Shown here: positions 9,406-19,138 of the stretch, piece by piece | Layout: every line of letters starts with the position of its first letter | Position numbering within the stretch: the first letter of the stretch is position 1 | NCBI RefSeq assembly: GCF_003583365.1 | Contig: NZ_QXED01000004.1 | Location: 310,001 to 374,000, forward strand | Reading direction: 5' to 3' | Length of the DNA: 64,000 bases | Origin: Fibrisoma montanum | Lineage (GTDB): Bacteria; Bacteroidota; Bacteroidia; Cytophagales; Spirosomataceae | Position numbers and translations under genes: made by a program | The notes under the pieces: model-generated | What the model saw: the letters and a program-made list of their open reading frames with translations, nothing else | Databases searched by the model: none | Told to the model about the DNA's origin: nothing

Positions 9406-10752
9406 ATGCGCAAAGCTGTCTTTTCAATCGTCGCCAAGAACTACCTCCCCATGGCTAATGCCTTGGGAAACTCGGTGAAAAATCAACATCCGGACGTGCC
9501 CTTTTTCGTTATCGTTGCCGACCGCGAGGATGGGATTCTGCAATTCAGTGAACAGCGATATCCAACTATTCCAGCCACCGAGCTAGGCATTGGAGATACC
9601 GACCATGTCTTGCTGGAGCAAATGGCTTTTAAATACAATGTAACAGAATTCTGTACAGCACTTAAACCATATGCGTTCGATTACTTCCTCCGACAGGGGT
9701 ATGAGAAGGTTATTTATTTTGATCCGGACATCTACGTTTTTGCTAGTCTGGACGAAATCTTTAACCAGCTCAATACTTCCTCAATGGTAGTAACGCCCCA
9801 CATCTGTACGCTGCAAACGCAGTATACCGGATTGGTACCCGAGGGGATGCTGATGCACGTAGGAATATTCAACTTCGGATTTTGCGCAGTGGCAAATTCA
9901 GAAAATGGTCGGCGGGTGATCGATTGGTGGAAAGTCCGACTGACGGATCAGTGTTATGCCGACAAAATCGATGGGTTGCACACCGACCAAAAATGGATGG
10001 ATTTCATACCCTCGTTAGTTGAAGATTTGCATATCGAGCGGGGGCTTGGTTATAACATGGCTATCTGGAATTGGCATGAACGGCGCATTGAAGTGCACAA
10101 TGGCCAGTTTTGGGTCTCGAACCGGATTGACGGTTCTGGGCTGATGCCGTTGGTGTTCTTTCACTTCTCAAATTTTCATTTTAAAGAAGCCGCGAATCCT
10201 GAGCAGTTCAGACCAAAGTATATCCAAAAATTTTCGGACCTCTTTCCGGTGGGTGATCATTATGCCGGGCGGTTAGCTGATGAAAAGATGAGCGAGTCTG
10301 GAAGTAAAGGAGTTTACTCTTATGCGACATTTGAAAACGGAAGCGAGATAACCCATTTTCACCGGCGACTGTTTCGGCGGTTGCTTGAGTCGGGATACAG
10401 CTTTAGTCGACCGTTTGATGTGAATGATCAGGCGGGATTTTACCAGATGCTGAAGCGCAACAGCCTGATTGAAAAATCATCGGGGGCAGCGGGGAAAGTT
10501 AACGAAGAAACTTATGCCGGGTTCGAGCAAAAGCTGCTCTACATTCAAAGATTGGCCCGTGTATTGAAGAGTTTGTTGGGGATTAACCGGTATGCCTTGT
10601 TGTGTAAATTTGCACAGCGGTTCGTCCGGCCTGAAAATCAGACCTTTTTAATTGATGAAGTGAACGGGAAAATAGCGTTCTACAACGAAAACAGGTATAT
10701 CAACTGGCAGATGTCAGCCGATCCGAAATCACAACCGGAATCGGTTGAGTAA
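9406..10752 (+). CDS. Nucleotide-sugar glycosyltransferase (GT-A fold)
   Basis: A 448-residue protein beginning MRKAVFSIVAKNYL. It has a GT-A nucleotide-diphospho-sugar transferase N-terminus: the KNYLPMANALGNSV start, a VIVAD strand and the metal-binding YFDPDIYVF motif (DxD type) about 100 residues in. A conserved FHFSNFHF stretch lies near the middle. An earlier in-frame ATG at 9310 lies inside the terminator hairpin and its extra 32 residues look non-coding, so 9406 is used. The following polymerase, GT4 and Wzi genes run the same way and likely form one operon for an exported polysaccharide. Donor and acceptor are unknown. Confidence 0.72.
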   Translation: MRKAVFSIVAKNYLPMANALGNSVKNQHPDVPFFVIVADREDGILQFSEQRYPTIPATELGIGDTDHVLLEQMAFKYNVTEFCTALKPYAFDYFLRQGYEKVIYFDPDIYVFASLDEIFNQLNTSSMVVTPHICTLQTQYTGLVPEGMLMHVGIFNFGFCAVANSENGRRVIDWWKVRLTDQCYADKIDGLHTDQKWMDFIPSLVEDLHIERGLGYNMAIWNWHERRIEVHNGQFWVSNRIDGSGLMPLVFFHFSNFHFKEAANPEQFRPKYIQKFSDLFPVGDHYAGRLADEKMSESGSKGVYSYATFENGSEITHFHRRLFRRLLESGYSFSRPFDVNDQAGFYQMLKRNSLIEKSSGAAGKVNEETYAGFEQKLLYIQRLARVLKSLLGINRYALLCKFAQRFVRPENQTFLIDEVNGKIAFYNENRYINWQMSADPKSQPESVE

Positions 10753-10815
10753 TCCTGTTAGTGAATGCTTTCGTACGTATAGTAAAACATTGGCGTTGGC
10801 ATTAACAGGTTCTGA

Positions 10816-11952
10816 ATGACAATTTCGCTTACTCTACTCCGTCCGGCAGCCATTAATCGGGCAATGTGGTATCTGCTATTTTTACTGTCTATCGGCTATA
10901 ACTTCCATCGTTATCTGTTATACTACAGCAATGGGGCACTTGGCAAAGAAGGCTATCAGCAGACCCCATTTGTCTGGCAGGTTGGAAAGTATATTCTGGT
11001 GGCTGGCGTATTGAGTGTGATTTATATAAACAGCCGGTTCACCCGCCGTATTCCGGCTAAATTATTAGCAGTATATGCGTTGATAGGTCTAATTCTGCTC
11101 ATTAACGTTGGATCAGTCCTGTTGTTTGGAAAGGTATCTACAGAAGAGCTGGAATACGTCGTTTTTGCGTTACTGGTACTGCCCATCGGATTTATAGCTA
11201 AAGACGAATTATATCCAGTCGCTGACCAAATCGACCGGATGTTAAACATCACGCAATATCTGCTGATTGCTTCAAACCTGTATGTTATCCTGGGATACCT
11301 GCTCTTTCGGCGAATTCCTTTTCATGCCTATGAAGGTATTTTAATGCGCTTCGGCGGGTTGTGGGACGATCCTAATACATTTGCCATTATCAGCGTTTTG
11401 ATGCTTGGGTACGCTTTATTTAAAAAACAGTATGTACTTGCTGGATTCCACATTGTCAACGTACTCCTAACTGTGTCGCTCAATGGTTATCTGTTGCTGA
11501 TAACGCTGGTTTCGTATTGGTTTCTGAATACGCCCACAAACCGGTTGTTGAGGGTCGTCCTATTTATTGGTCTGCTTGTGCTATTTGCGCTGGGTGTTGC
11601 GTATAATCTGGAGTATGCCGTTCAAATTTACGAAGCTAAACGGGAGTCTATTGAGCAGCACTCATCGTTCTATATGGACTTTTACCCGATACCTTTGCTG
11701 CAGCCAATCGTGTTCCATGAAACATGGTTTCTGAGCATGAACGTAAATTACTTTCCGTTTTCAGTTCCGTTTACGGTGGCGGCACTCGTTGTATTTGTTC
11801 GCTTCTTTCTGTTTAAACCAAAGAGCCTGCAGCGGTTGATGTTTATTCTGTTCTTCGTGACTAGTTTATTCCTGCCCTTTCTGTATATGTTTCCGGTTAA
11901 TTTTCTGGCGTTTCTGCTACTGGCCCTGTATACAAAAGGTATTCAATTTTAA
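10816..11952 (+). CDS. Wzy/O-antigen polymerase-like membrane protein
   Basis: A 378-residue integral membrane protein with about ten hydrophobic segments and a larger extracytoplasmic loop near residues 270-305 (EYAVQIYEAKRESIEQHSSF), the layout of Wzy-type polymerases and WaaL-type O-antigen ligases. An RFGGLWDDPNTFA stretch near residue 180 fits the conserved region of that superfamily. Family identity is poorly conserved at sequence level, so the call rests on topology and on context between glycosyltransferases and Wzi genes. It would join repeat units on the undecaprenyl carrier at the periplasmic face. Confidence 0.6.
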   Translation: MTISLTLLRPAAINRAMWYLLFLLSIGYNFHRYLLYYSNGALGKEGYQQTPFVWQVGKYILVAGVLSVIYINSRFTRRIPAKLLAVYALIGLILLINVGSVLLFGKVSTEELEYVVFALLVLPIGFIAKDELYPVADQIDRMLNITQYLLIASNLYVILGYLLFRRIPFHAYEGILMRFGGLWDDPNTFAIISVLMLGYALFKKQYVLAGFHIVNVLLTVSLNGYLLLITLVSYWFLNTPTNRLLRVVLFIGLLVLFALGVAYNLEYAVQIYEAKRESIEQHSSFYMDFYPIPLLQPIVFHETWFLSMNVNYFPFSVPFTVAALVVFVRFFLFKPKSLQRLMFILFFVTSLFLPFLYMFPVNFLAFLLLALYTKGIQF

Positions 11953-11962
11953 CCTGTAAGTG

Positions 11963-13078
11963 ATGCTTCGATTTTGCGCCGATGTTCGAATGATAAACAA
12001 CTCTGGAATAGGAGTTTACATTCGTCAGTACATCCGGCACATACTGGCTTCAGCTAAATATGACGTAACTTTGTTGGGCCGTCGGCCTGACTTGGACAAG
12101 CATTTTGGAGAATATACAAACTGGCAATTTATAGAAGCTGATTTTCCAATATACTCAGTACAGGAGCAACTTCGGTTACCGTTGATGGTACCGTCCTGCG
12201 ATGTGTTCTGGTCGCCCCATTATAATATTCCGCTACTACCTGTTCGGGCTCGGCGCCACCTGGCAACGGTTCCGGACGTATTTCACCTGGCTTATTACCA
12301 TACACTCAGTGCGGCTCAGAAAGTGTATGCCAAAGTGGTGGCCAATGCAGCCGTTCGTAAGCCCAATCTGGTATCGACTATATCGGACTACTCAAAAAAG
12401 GAAATTATTGAACTGACGGGAGCAACGGCCGAAAAAATACGGGTGATTCATCTGGGTATTGATCAGAACCTGTTTCGACCAATAACTGATACGGAGCAGC
12501 AACGTAGTGTGAAGGAGCGATATCAACTGCCCGACCGATATGTACTGTTTGTTGGCAATGTAAAGCCAAATAAGAACCTGAGCAGTCTGGTGGAGGCTTT
12601 CGCCATGCTGATCGATGAAATTGACAGCCTTGATCTGCTAATAGTAGGAAAGAAGGAAGGATTCATCACGGCTGATAGTAGTCTGTTCCATCGGATTGAG
12701 TCAAATACAGCGTTGGCTCGCCGAGTACACTTCACTGGCTACGTTGAAACGGCTGATTTGCCGGTATTATACAGTATGGCACATTTATTCGCTTTTCCAT
12801 CGCTATACGAAGGGTTTGGTTTCCCACCGCTCGAAGCAATGGCCTGTGGCTGTCCAGTCGTGGCCTCGCACGTAACGAGCATCCCTGAAATCTGTGGTGA
12901 CGCTGTTCAGTACGTTGATCCGATGGATACACGAAACATTGCCGACGGTCTGCGTGCTGTTGCTACAGATTCGACGTTGCGCAGCCGATTAGTATCAGCA
13001 GGCGATCAGCAGTATAGACAATATAACTGGAATGATTCGGCTGTCGCTTTTACGAATTTAATTGAGTCATTGGCGTAA
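11963..13078 (+). CDS. GT4 family glycosyltransferase
   Basis: A 371-residue GT-B fold family 4 glycosyltransferase. The N-terminal acceptor half has [15 protein letters not shown] and [12 protein letters not shown]. The C-terminal donor half has [18 protein letters not shown] and the E-x7-E hallmark in [18 protein letters not shown], followed by CPVVAS. The ATG at 11963 is preferred over the overlapping GTG at 11960. It lies 10 bases after the polymerase gene. It probably adds hexose or mannose-like sugars to the repeat unit of the exported polysaccharide at the cytoplasmic face of the membrane. Confidence 0.9.
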   Translation: MLRFCADVRMINNSGIGVYIRQYIRHILASAKYDVTLLGRRPDLDKHFGEYTNWQFIEADFPIYSVQEQLRLPLMVPSCDVFWSPHYNIPLLPVRARRHLATVPDVFHLAYYHTLSAAQKVYAKVVANAAVRKPNLVSTISDYSKKEIIELTGATAEKIRVIHLGIDQNLFRPITDTEQQRSVKERYQLPDRYVLFVGNVKPNKNLSSLVEAFAMLIDEIDSLDLLIVGKKEGFITADSSLFHRIESNTALARRVHFTGYVETADLPVLYSMAHLFAFPSLYEGFGFPPLEAMACGCPVVASHVTSIPEICGDAVQYVDPMDTRNIADGLRAVATDSTLRSRLVSAGDQQYRQYNWNDSAVAFTNLIESLA

Positions 13079-13141
13079 GACTATTGTTAAAGAACAAAGC
13101 AGTGAGTAATAACCAACGTTAAACTGACGGAGAAAGCAGGT

Positions 13142-14290
13142 ATGAAACTAGCAATTGTGCAGGATGGATTGATGTGTCGGGCCGGTGGCGAGCAGGTCGC
13201 CCTCTGTTTTCACAAGGCTTTTCCCGAAGCTCCTATTTATACACAGTGCTACCAGCCGCAATTAACCTTCCCTGAATTCAAAGAGTGCGATATTCGAACA
13301 ACGTGGTTACAGAACATCGCTAAAACCGACGATGTGATGAAGAAGCTATTTTATCCGCTAGGGGTAATGGCTATGAAGTCACATGATCTGACCGAATATG
13401 ATGTTGTGTTGATGTCGGGAACCCACTGTGCCAAATACGTGAAAGTGAGTCCGCACGCTCTGGTAATTAGCTACAGCTTCACGCCATTCCGGTTAGCATG
13501 GAATCCCGAATCATACGCTCAATACGCCGAATCCGGCTGGTTTGTCAAAAAAGTGTTCGATTTGGTTCTCAGCAGGCTGCGTGCCATCGATTTTAAAGCG
13601 GCTCAACGGCCTGATCACTTTGTAGCGATGACCGAGGAAACAGCCGACCGTCTGCGCAGTGCATACCAATTGAAAAAACCGCTTAAGATCATCAATCCGC
13701 CAGTTAACGCCCATAACTTTTTTGTATCCGATGCTCCAAAGCCGTATTACCTGGTGGTTTCCCGATTGGAGTATTACAAGAAGGTAGACCTTGTCATTGA
13801 TGCGTTTAACAGGCTAGGATACCCGCTGGTGGTAGTTGGTAAAGGTTTACAGGCTGATGAGATTAAAGCTCGGGCCAGCAGCAACGTTACGTTTAAAAGT
13901 GGGCTTTCAGCTCAGGAAATCGCTGAAGTGTATGCGAACTGCCGGGCGTTTATTTTTCCTCAACACGAAGATTATGGTATTACGCCCCTGGAGGCAAATG
14001 CAGCTGGGCGTCCAGTCATTGCTTTTGGGGCTGGCGGGGTACTAACGACGCAGATACCGGTGACTGACGATCCCGCAAAGGCAACTGCTCTGTTTTTTGA
14101 GGAACAGACGGTCGATAGTTTAATCAACGCCATTGAGCAGTTTGAGCGCATTCAGCACCGCTTCGACACAACGTTTATCCGTCAACACGCCGAGCAGTTT
14201 GATGAAACGTATTTTATTGAGCAGATTCGCAGCTTCGTTCGCAGTACGTATCAGCAACACTATCAGCCTGATCAAATGGCAATAAAATAG
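13142..14290 (+). CDS. GT4 family glycosyltransferase
   Basis: A 382-residue GT-B enzyme. It opens with MKLAIVQDGLMCRAGGEQVA, the glycine-rich acceptor loop of family 4. The C-terminal domain has VVSRLEYYKKVDLVIDAFN, an FPQHEDYGITPLEANAAGRP segment (E-x7-E region) and VIAFGAGG. A GGAGAAAGCAGG ribosome-binding stretch precedes the ATG. It sits in the polysaccharide operon between another GT4 gene and a Wzi gene. Enzymes of this subgroup are common in mannosyl transfer, but the sugar is not decided by sequence. Confidence 0.9.
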   Translation: MKLAIVQDGLMCRAGGEQVALCFHKAFPEAPIYTQCYQPQLTFPEFKECDIRTTWLQNIAKTDDVMKKLFYPLGVMAMKSHDLTEYDVVLMSGTHCAKYVKVSPHALVISYSFTPFRLAWNPESYAQYAESGWFVKKVFDLVLSRLRAIDFKAAQRPDHFVAMTEETADRLRSAYQLKKPLKIINPPVNAHNFFVSDAPKPYYLVVSRLEYYKKVDLVIDAFNRLGYPLVVVGKGLQADEIKARASSNVTFKSGLSAQEIAEVYANCRAFIFPQHEDYGITPLEANAAGRPVIAFGAGGVLTTQIPVTDDPAKATALFFEEQTVDSLINAIEQFERIQHRFDTTFIRQHAEQFDETYFIEQIRSFVRSTYQQHYQPDQMAIK

Positions 14291-14329
14291 TGTCGTTTGA
14301 CGTACTCATTAAACACCAATCCCGCCCGA

Positions 14330-15871
14330 ATGGTAGCAAAGGTCAATTGCATAGCAACCCGTTTTGCATCGTACTATACAGGACTACTGGTAATGACCTG
14401 GCTGACCAGTGCCATATCAGTCGCTCAGGGTTTACGCGCTCCGGGTACGTATGAGGTTGAAACCGGCGCTTATTTTTCGAGTTCTTACAAAACACCTTTC
14501 TGGTTGCGGTCCAACCAGTATGGTATTGTACCATACAACTCACCGGCATTTACACTGCGGCTTGGTGCCTATGCCAATTACGATTCAACCCTCGACAAAC
14601 GCAAGTTTGATATTGGTTATGGTCTTAACGTAGTCGGAAATCTCACTCAGGAGCCGTTACCTTATGAGCGGCAGGTGTTATTGCCTGAGGCCTATATTAA
14701 AGTACGGAAAGGTATATTCGAAGCCTATGTAGGCCGTCGACGGGAGAAGTTCGGTCTGGCCGACTCGACTTTATCGACCGGGTCATATGCCTGGTCGGGC
14801 AATGCCATACCCATTCCTAAAATTCAACTGTCCATCCCAACGTTCACCCCAATTGGTTTTACCAAAGGCTGGGTAGCTATTCAGGGGACCTACGCCCATG
14901 GATTCCTTGGTGGAACAGGTTTCGTGCGGAACACCATGCTTCATCAAAAAACATTTTATGTGCGGCTTGGCCGGCCAAAGGATGTAGTCCGGGTGTATGG
15001 TGGCTTTAATCATCAGGTTATTTGGGGGGGACGTACAGACTATCTAAAGGGGACAGGTCTTGTACGGGACGATGGACGATTGCCGTCCAGTCTGATTGAC
15101 TACTATTATGTTGTAGTTGGTGATCGTTTCAGCCGAACAGATTCCAGTGCCTACACAACGTTTGAAATAACGAATCGGGTTGGCAATCACCTTGGCACAC
15201 TGGATGTGGGGCTGGAAATAGATCTGGTTAAACACACACTGTTTTTTTACCGGCAGAACATTTACGAAGATGGTTCACTGTTTTATCTGATCAACATCGC
15301 GGATGGTTTGAATGGCTTGCGTATTCGCCGAAATAACCCGGATGCGCTTGTCCGGGACTTTATTATAGAATTTTTAAATACGACCAGCCAAGGTGGACCG
15401 CTTTTTGTATGGGGCGATCCGTATCGTCAAGGAAAGGATAATTATTTCAATCATCAGCAATACCGGGATGGGTGGGCGTACCGACAGCACACGATTGGAA
15501 CGCCGTTTATTCCCCCAGCCCTGGGTCCAAACGGCGAATATCCCTTCGGAACATTCACCGCTAACAACCGTGTGCGCGTCCTGCATGCGGGTATGGCAGG
15601 AAGTTTGCCCGACATCAGATGGCCCATTTTGGATGGTCGTATAACTTATCAGCTAAAATTGTCCTACAGCACAAATCTGGGAACCTACGATCAACCGTAT
15701 CTACCTGTGCGGAACCAGTTTTCTGGTTTTGCTAACCTGGTAGTACCCTTATCCTTGTTAGGAGGTATGCAATTGACAGGGTCTTTAGCAACGGATTCAG
15801 GTCCATTGTATACTAACGGCGTGGGTGTATATTTGGGACTTCGTAAAGTTTTTTCTACTGAAGCCTACTAA
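14330..15871 (+). CDS. Capsule assembly Wzi family outer-membrane protein (copy 1)
   Basis: A 513-residue predicted beta-barrel of the capsule-assembly Wzi family. A TTG 33 bases upstream is in frame, but the ATG at 14330 gives a clean start and a signal peptide ending near SVAQG (residue ~34). Family hallmarks include TPFWLRSNQYGIVP, LLPEAYIKVRKG, EAYVGRRREKFGL, STGSYAWSGNAIPIPKIQ and FNHQVIWGG. The chain ends in alternating-residue strands typical of a barrel (GVYLGLRKVF). Wzi proteins bind capsule or exopolysaccharide at the outer membrane. A second copy lies just beyond the sugar transferase gene. Confidence 0.88.
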   Translation: MVAKVNCIATRFASYYTGLLVMTWLTSAISVAQGLRAPGTYEVETGAYFSSSYKTPFWLRSNQYGIVPYNSPAFTLRLGAYANYDSTLDKRKFDIGYGLNVVGNLTQEPLPYERQVLLPEAYIKVRKGIFEAYVGRRREKFGLADSTLSTGSYAWSGNAIPIPKIQLSIPTFTPIGFTKGWVAIQGTYAHGFLGGTGFVRNTMLHQKTFYVRLGRPKDVVRVYGGFNHQVIWGGRTDYLKGTGLVRDDGRLPSSLIDYYYVVVGDRFSRTDSSAYTTFEITNRVGNHLGTLDVGLEIDLVKHTLFFYRQNIYEDGSLFYLINIADGLNGLRIRRNNPDALVRDFIIEFLNTTSQGGPLFVWGDPYRQGKDNYFNHQQYRDGWAYRQHTIGTPFIPPALGPNGEYPFGTFTANNRVRVLHAGMAGSLPDIRWPILDGRITYQLKLSYSTNLGTYDQPYLPVRNQFSGFANLVVPLSLLGGMQLTGSLATDSGPLYTNGVGVYLGLRKVFSTEAY

Positions 15872-15888
15872 GACCATGAGTATAAAAA

Positions 15889-15920
15889 CTTAATTTTTAA
15901 GGCATTGCCTTTTATTAAGT
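15889..15920 (+). terminator. Possible weak terminator
   Basis: ACTTAAT and ATTAAGT arms flank an AAGGCA/TGCCTT core, giving an imperfect hairpin 18 bases after the Wzi stop. The pairing is A/T-rich with an internal loop, so this is tentative. Confidence 0.35.
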
Positions 15921-15997
15921 GCTCTGAAATAGGTTAAGCCGTAGGATAATTTTAAGTTAAGCCGTCGGCTTTAACCGTCTATCTTAGCGTCGGCGTT

Positions 15998-16018
15998 CTG
16001 GCTGTTATAAATAGCCAG
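15998..16018 (+). promoter_or_regulatory. Leader hairpin before the polyprenyl sugar transferase
   Basis: CTGGCT (15998-16003) and AGCCAG (16013-16018) enclose a 9-base A/T loop, ending 13 bases before the ATG at 16032. A second dyad centred on GCCGTCGGC lies at about 15955-15976. Both sit in the 160-base leader between the first Wzi gene and the sugar transferase and could affect translation. No consensus promoter was recognised here. Confidence 0.3.
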
Positions 16019-16031
16019 TTGTCAATTAATA

Positions 16032-17423
16032 ATGCCAATAAGTATGAGACACCGGTATTCCATACTACTTTTTCCGCTTCATGTATTCTTCGACTTTCTG
16101 AGTCTGAATGCGGCTTTTGTGGGGGCGTACTGGATTAAGTTTCGATCATTAGATGCCGTAGCAGAGCCCCCTTATGCTATGCTCTGGGCTGTATTTAACC
16201 TGGTTTGGCTGGCGGACATTCTGCTGTTAAAACCGTATACCTTTCCCCGACAATTATTTAAAGCGTATCATCTGATTCAGAAACTGATGTTGATGACGGC
16301 GATACACGTAGCCATCGTATCCGTGTTTTGGGTCATTGTCAAGGGATATTACTACTCTCGCGAACACCTGCTGATTACGTATTTTCTGTTTTTGGGACTT
16401 GGGTCCGTAATTCGTATTGGTGGCTTAATTTTTTTGCGCGAGTATCGAGCCAGAGGATATAATAACCGGCGATACGTTATCGTGGGCTATGGCAAACTGG
16501 CCACTATGATTAACCGATTTTATGAAGCGCATCCGGAAATGGGCTTCCATTTTTTTGGCTACTTCGATCAGCCGGGTCCAGATAATCAGCACCTGCTCCG
16601 GGGTAACTATGATCAGCTTCGGGAGTACGTTCGTCAAAACAATATTGACTGCGTTTACTGTTGCTTGCCCTACATTGACAACAGCCGCTTAAAAAGTATT
16701 GTCGATGATGCCGAAGATGTTGATTTTCAGGTGAAGCTGCTGGTTGATTTCCGAGGATTCCTGGCCAAAGGCGCGTCGGTTGAATACCACGATTTCCTGC
16801 CTGTCCTGAATCTGTCGTCACAGATGCTGGCCGACTTTCGGGTGAACATTTTCAAGCGATCATTCGATGTTGTTTTTTCCCTGAGCGTTTTGATTTTTGG
16901 CTCACCGGTGTTCCTGCTGATGGCGCTTATTACCCGGATTACTTCACGGGGTCCGGTATTGTATGCGCAGGAGCGAGTTGGACGGGAGGGCAAACCATTT
17001 ACAATTTACAAGTTTCGGAGTATGTATATAAACTCCGAGAAGACCGTGCCTCTCCTGTCCAAAGGACAGTACGACAGCCGAATTACACCTTGGGGACAAT
17101 TTATGCGTCAGACCCGCCTGGATGAGCTGCCCCAATTTTACAACGTGCTCATCGGCGATATGTCGGTGGTTGGACCTCGGCCAGAGCGGCAGTATTTCAT
17201 TGATCAGATTGTAGAAATTGCCCCAGAGTACCGTAATCTGCTCAAAGTAAAACCCGGAATTACCTCCATTGGCCAAATCAAATTTGGATACGCTGCTAAT
17301 GTAGAAGAAATGGTACAGCGTTTGCGGTATGATTTATTGTATCCGCAGCGTCGTTCGTTCTTACTCGACATGTGGATTATCGCTCAGACCGTCCGGGTCA
17401 TGGTGCAGGGGCGCGGTAAGTAA
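16032..17423 (+). CDS. Undecaprenyl-phosphate glucose/galactose phosphotransferase (WcaJ/WbaP type)
   Basis: A 463-residue polyprenyl glycosylphosphotransferase that moves a sugar-1-phosphate from a UDP-sugar to undecaprenyl phosphate, the first membrane step of exopolysaccharide synthesis. It has four N-terminal membrane helices (residues ~8-135), a Rossmann-like CoA-binding_3 domain (RRYVIVGYGKLA, residues ~145-240) and the catalytic C-terminal transferase domain (KRSFDVVFSLSVL, RVGREGKPFTIYKFRSM, TRLDELPQFYNVL, VGPRPERQYF, KPGITS). It lies between two Wzi genes, which marks the locus as a complete exopolysaccharide initiation and export unit. Start is ATG 16032; an internal ATG at 16044 is also possible. 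Confidence 0.9.
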   Translation: MPISMRHRYSILLFPLHVFFDFLSLNAAFVGAYWIKFRSLDAVAEPPYAMLWAVFNLVWLADILLLKPYTFPRQLFKAYHLIQKLMLMTAIHVAIVSVFWVIVKGYYYSREHLLITYFLFLGLGSVIRIGGLIFLREYRARGYNNRRYVIVGYGKLATMINRFYEAHPEMGFHFFGYFDQPGPDNQHLLRGNYDQLREYVRQNNIDCVYCCLPYIDNSRLKSIVDDAEDVDFQVKLLVDFRGFLAKGASVEYHDFLPVLNLSSQMLADFRVNIFKRSFDVVFSLSVLIFGSPVFLLMALITRITSRGPVLYAQERVGREGKPFTIYKFRSMYINSEKTVPLLSKGQYDSRITPWGQFMRQTRLDELPQFYNVLIGDMSVVGPRPERQYFIDQIVEIAPEYRNLLKVKPGITSIGQIKFGYAANVEEMVQRLRYDLLYPQRRSFLLDMWIIAQTVRVMVQGRGK

Positions 17424-17465
17424 TACGTTCAGGACACGTTCAATCAGGTAACGTGTAAGGCACTT

Positions 17466-19019
17466 ATGAGCAGTTTAATCTTCCGTTTGCAATGCAGCCT
17501 TGCCGTACTTCTGGTTACAACCACGGCGGTGTTTGGGCAAAAGCTAATCGAATACCACGCTGAAGCGGGAGGTATGTCTGCGTCTGACCAAACGCCGTTT
17601 TGGTTGCGGGCTAATCAATACGGTACAGTGCCGCTCCGGACTCCTTTTTTCCGGTTGAACGCAGGTATCCGCTCTGATTATGTACAGCGAGATAGCACCG
17701 GCTTTCGACCCAAATTAGACTGGGGATACGGCGTTGATGTAATAGCCAACGCAGGGAGTAATTACAATAGCCAGTTTTTGTTACCTGAAGCGTATGTCAA
17801 AGGGAGGTTTGGGGCCTTTGAAATTTATGGTGGTCGTCGACGCGAAATCGTTGGCCTGGTTGATACATTACTAACCACAGGCGGTTATGCCTGGTCAGGT
17901 AATGCCTTGCCGTTTCCCAAAATTCAGATCGGCATTCCTGTATTTACCCCCATACCGTTCACTAAAGGAATTGTCTCTGTAATGGGGGCGTATGCACACG
18001 GATGGTTTGAAAATTCCGGCCGGTTAGTCAAAGGCTCTTACCTTCACCAGAAATATTTTTATGGTCGGCTTGGTAAGCCAACCTGGCCGTTCCGATTTTA
18101 TGCTGGATTCAATCATCAGGTAATGTGGGGCGGGGAATCATCCTTCATCAGTCCGAATGCATCATTGAATGGTCAGTTGCCAACAAGTTTAAAAAATTAT
18201 TGGATGTTGGTCTTCGGCATTCGGGGTAATCCGGGCGATAAAACGATCTCATCGTTTGAGTGGAACCGGATTGGTAATCACCTTGGCTCTATTGATGTTG
18301 GTGTTGATGCCAACCTTGGAGCCTGGAATGTGATGCTATACCGCCAATCACTTTATGATGACGGCTCGTTGTTCTATTGGATCAACATTGCTGACGGCTT
18401 AAATGGCCTTCGCATTAAAAATCGGCGTAACCCTGATGAAACAGCGTTCTTCCTCCGTCAGATTACCTTCGAGTACCTCTACACCGCAAACCAGGGGGGC
18501 GACAAATTCGTAATCGAGGATGAACTGCAACGGGGTAAAGATGATTATTTTAACCATAGCCAGTTTCTGGACGGCTGGACTTATTTTGGCCGTACTGTTG
18601 GTACTCCCTTTTTAACGCCTGATACTGAAACCTCCCGGTCATTACCTCGACATGGTGCCGGTATTGCCAACAATCGTGTCAGTGTTGGCCATTTTGCAGC
18701 GAGTGCCCTGGTGCTCAACAAGTTGGATATTACAGCCCGCCTTTCTTTCGGCACAAACTATGGCACCTACAACGTTCCGTTTCCAACCAGCCCAAGACAG
18801 TTCTCAGGCATGCTGACGGCCTCGTTGCCAGTCAATCTGCTGGGTGGTATGGTGGTCAACGGTTCGGTGGCACTGGATAGCGGAGAGTTGCTACCGAATA
18901 GCGCTGGCTTCTACCTCGGCCTACGTAAGACGGGTTTCTTCGGCACACCCAATCGGCCAACCCCTAACCGGTCCCGTCCGGCCCCCGCACCGACTACGCC
19001 AACTTATCGCTGGCCTTAA
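17466..19019 (+). CDS. Capsule assembly Wzi family outer-membrane protein (copy 2)
   Basis: A 517-residue paralog of the Wzi protein upstream. Signal peptide ends after AVFGQ (residue ~25). The same motifs recur: TPFWLRANQYGTVP, LLPEAYVKGRFG, GGRRREIVGL, TTGGYAWSGNALPFPKIQ, FNHQVMWGG and ADGLNGLRIK. It differs by a Pro/Arg/Thr-rich tail after the last barrel strand (residues ~495-517). Two Wzi-type proteins on either side of a single initiating transferase suggest either two polysaccharide ligands or a hetero-oligomeric export complex. Confidence 0.88.
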   Translation: MSSLIFRLQCSLAVLLVTTTAVFGQKLIEYHAEAGGMSASDQTPFWLRANQYGTVPLRTPFFRLNAGIRSDYVQRDSTGFRPKLDWGYGVDVIANAGSNYNSQFLLPEAYVKGRFGAFEIYGGRRREIVGLVDTLLTTGGYAWSGNALPFPKIQIGIPVFTPIPFTKGIVSVMGAYAHGWFENSGRLVKGSYLHQKYFYGRLGKPTWPFRFYAGFNHQVMWGGESSFISPNASLNGQLPTSLKNYWMLVFGIRGNPGDKTISSFEWNRIGNHLGSIDVGVDANLGAWNVMLYRQSLYDDGSLFYWINIADGLNGLRIKNRRNPDETAFFLRQITFEYLYTANQGGDKFVIEDELQRGKDDYFNHSQFLDGWTYFGRTVGTPFLTPDTETSRSLPRHGAGIANNRVSVGHFAASALVLNKLDITARLSFGTNYGTYNVPFPTSPRQFSGMLTASLPVNLLGGMVVNGSVALDSGELLPNSAGFYLGLRKTGFFGTPNRPTPNRSRPAPAPTTPTYRWP

Positions 19020-19066
19020 CCAAAAAGGCGTTTCTATAATTTGTGTGCAAATTTTCAGGAAGCGAG

Positions 19067-19097
19067 TTGACACGCATAAGGCAATGCTTATTTTTGC
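19067..19097 (+). promoter_or_regulatory. Bacteroidota-type promoter
   Basis: A TTG at 19067-19069 and a TATTTTTGC at 19089-19097 match the -33 and -7 (TAnnTTTGC) elements with a 19-base spacer. The element lies about 42 bases before the ATG of the serine-hydrolase lipoprotein at 19139 and is the best promoter match noticed in the window. Confidence 0.6.
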
Positions 19098-19138
19098 GTT
19101 AGTTAGTTGGTATAGTAAAGGGGATTTGTAGCGAAGGG

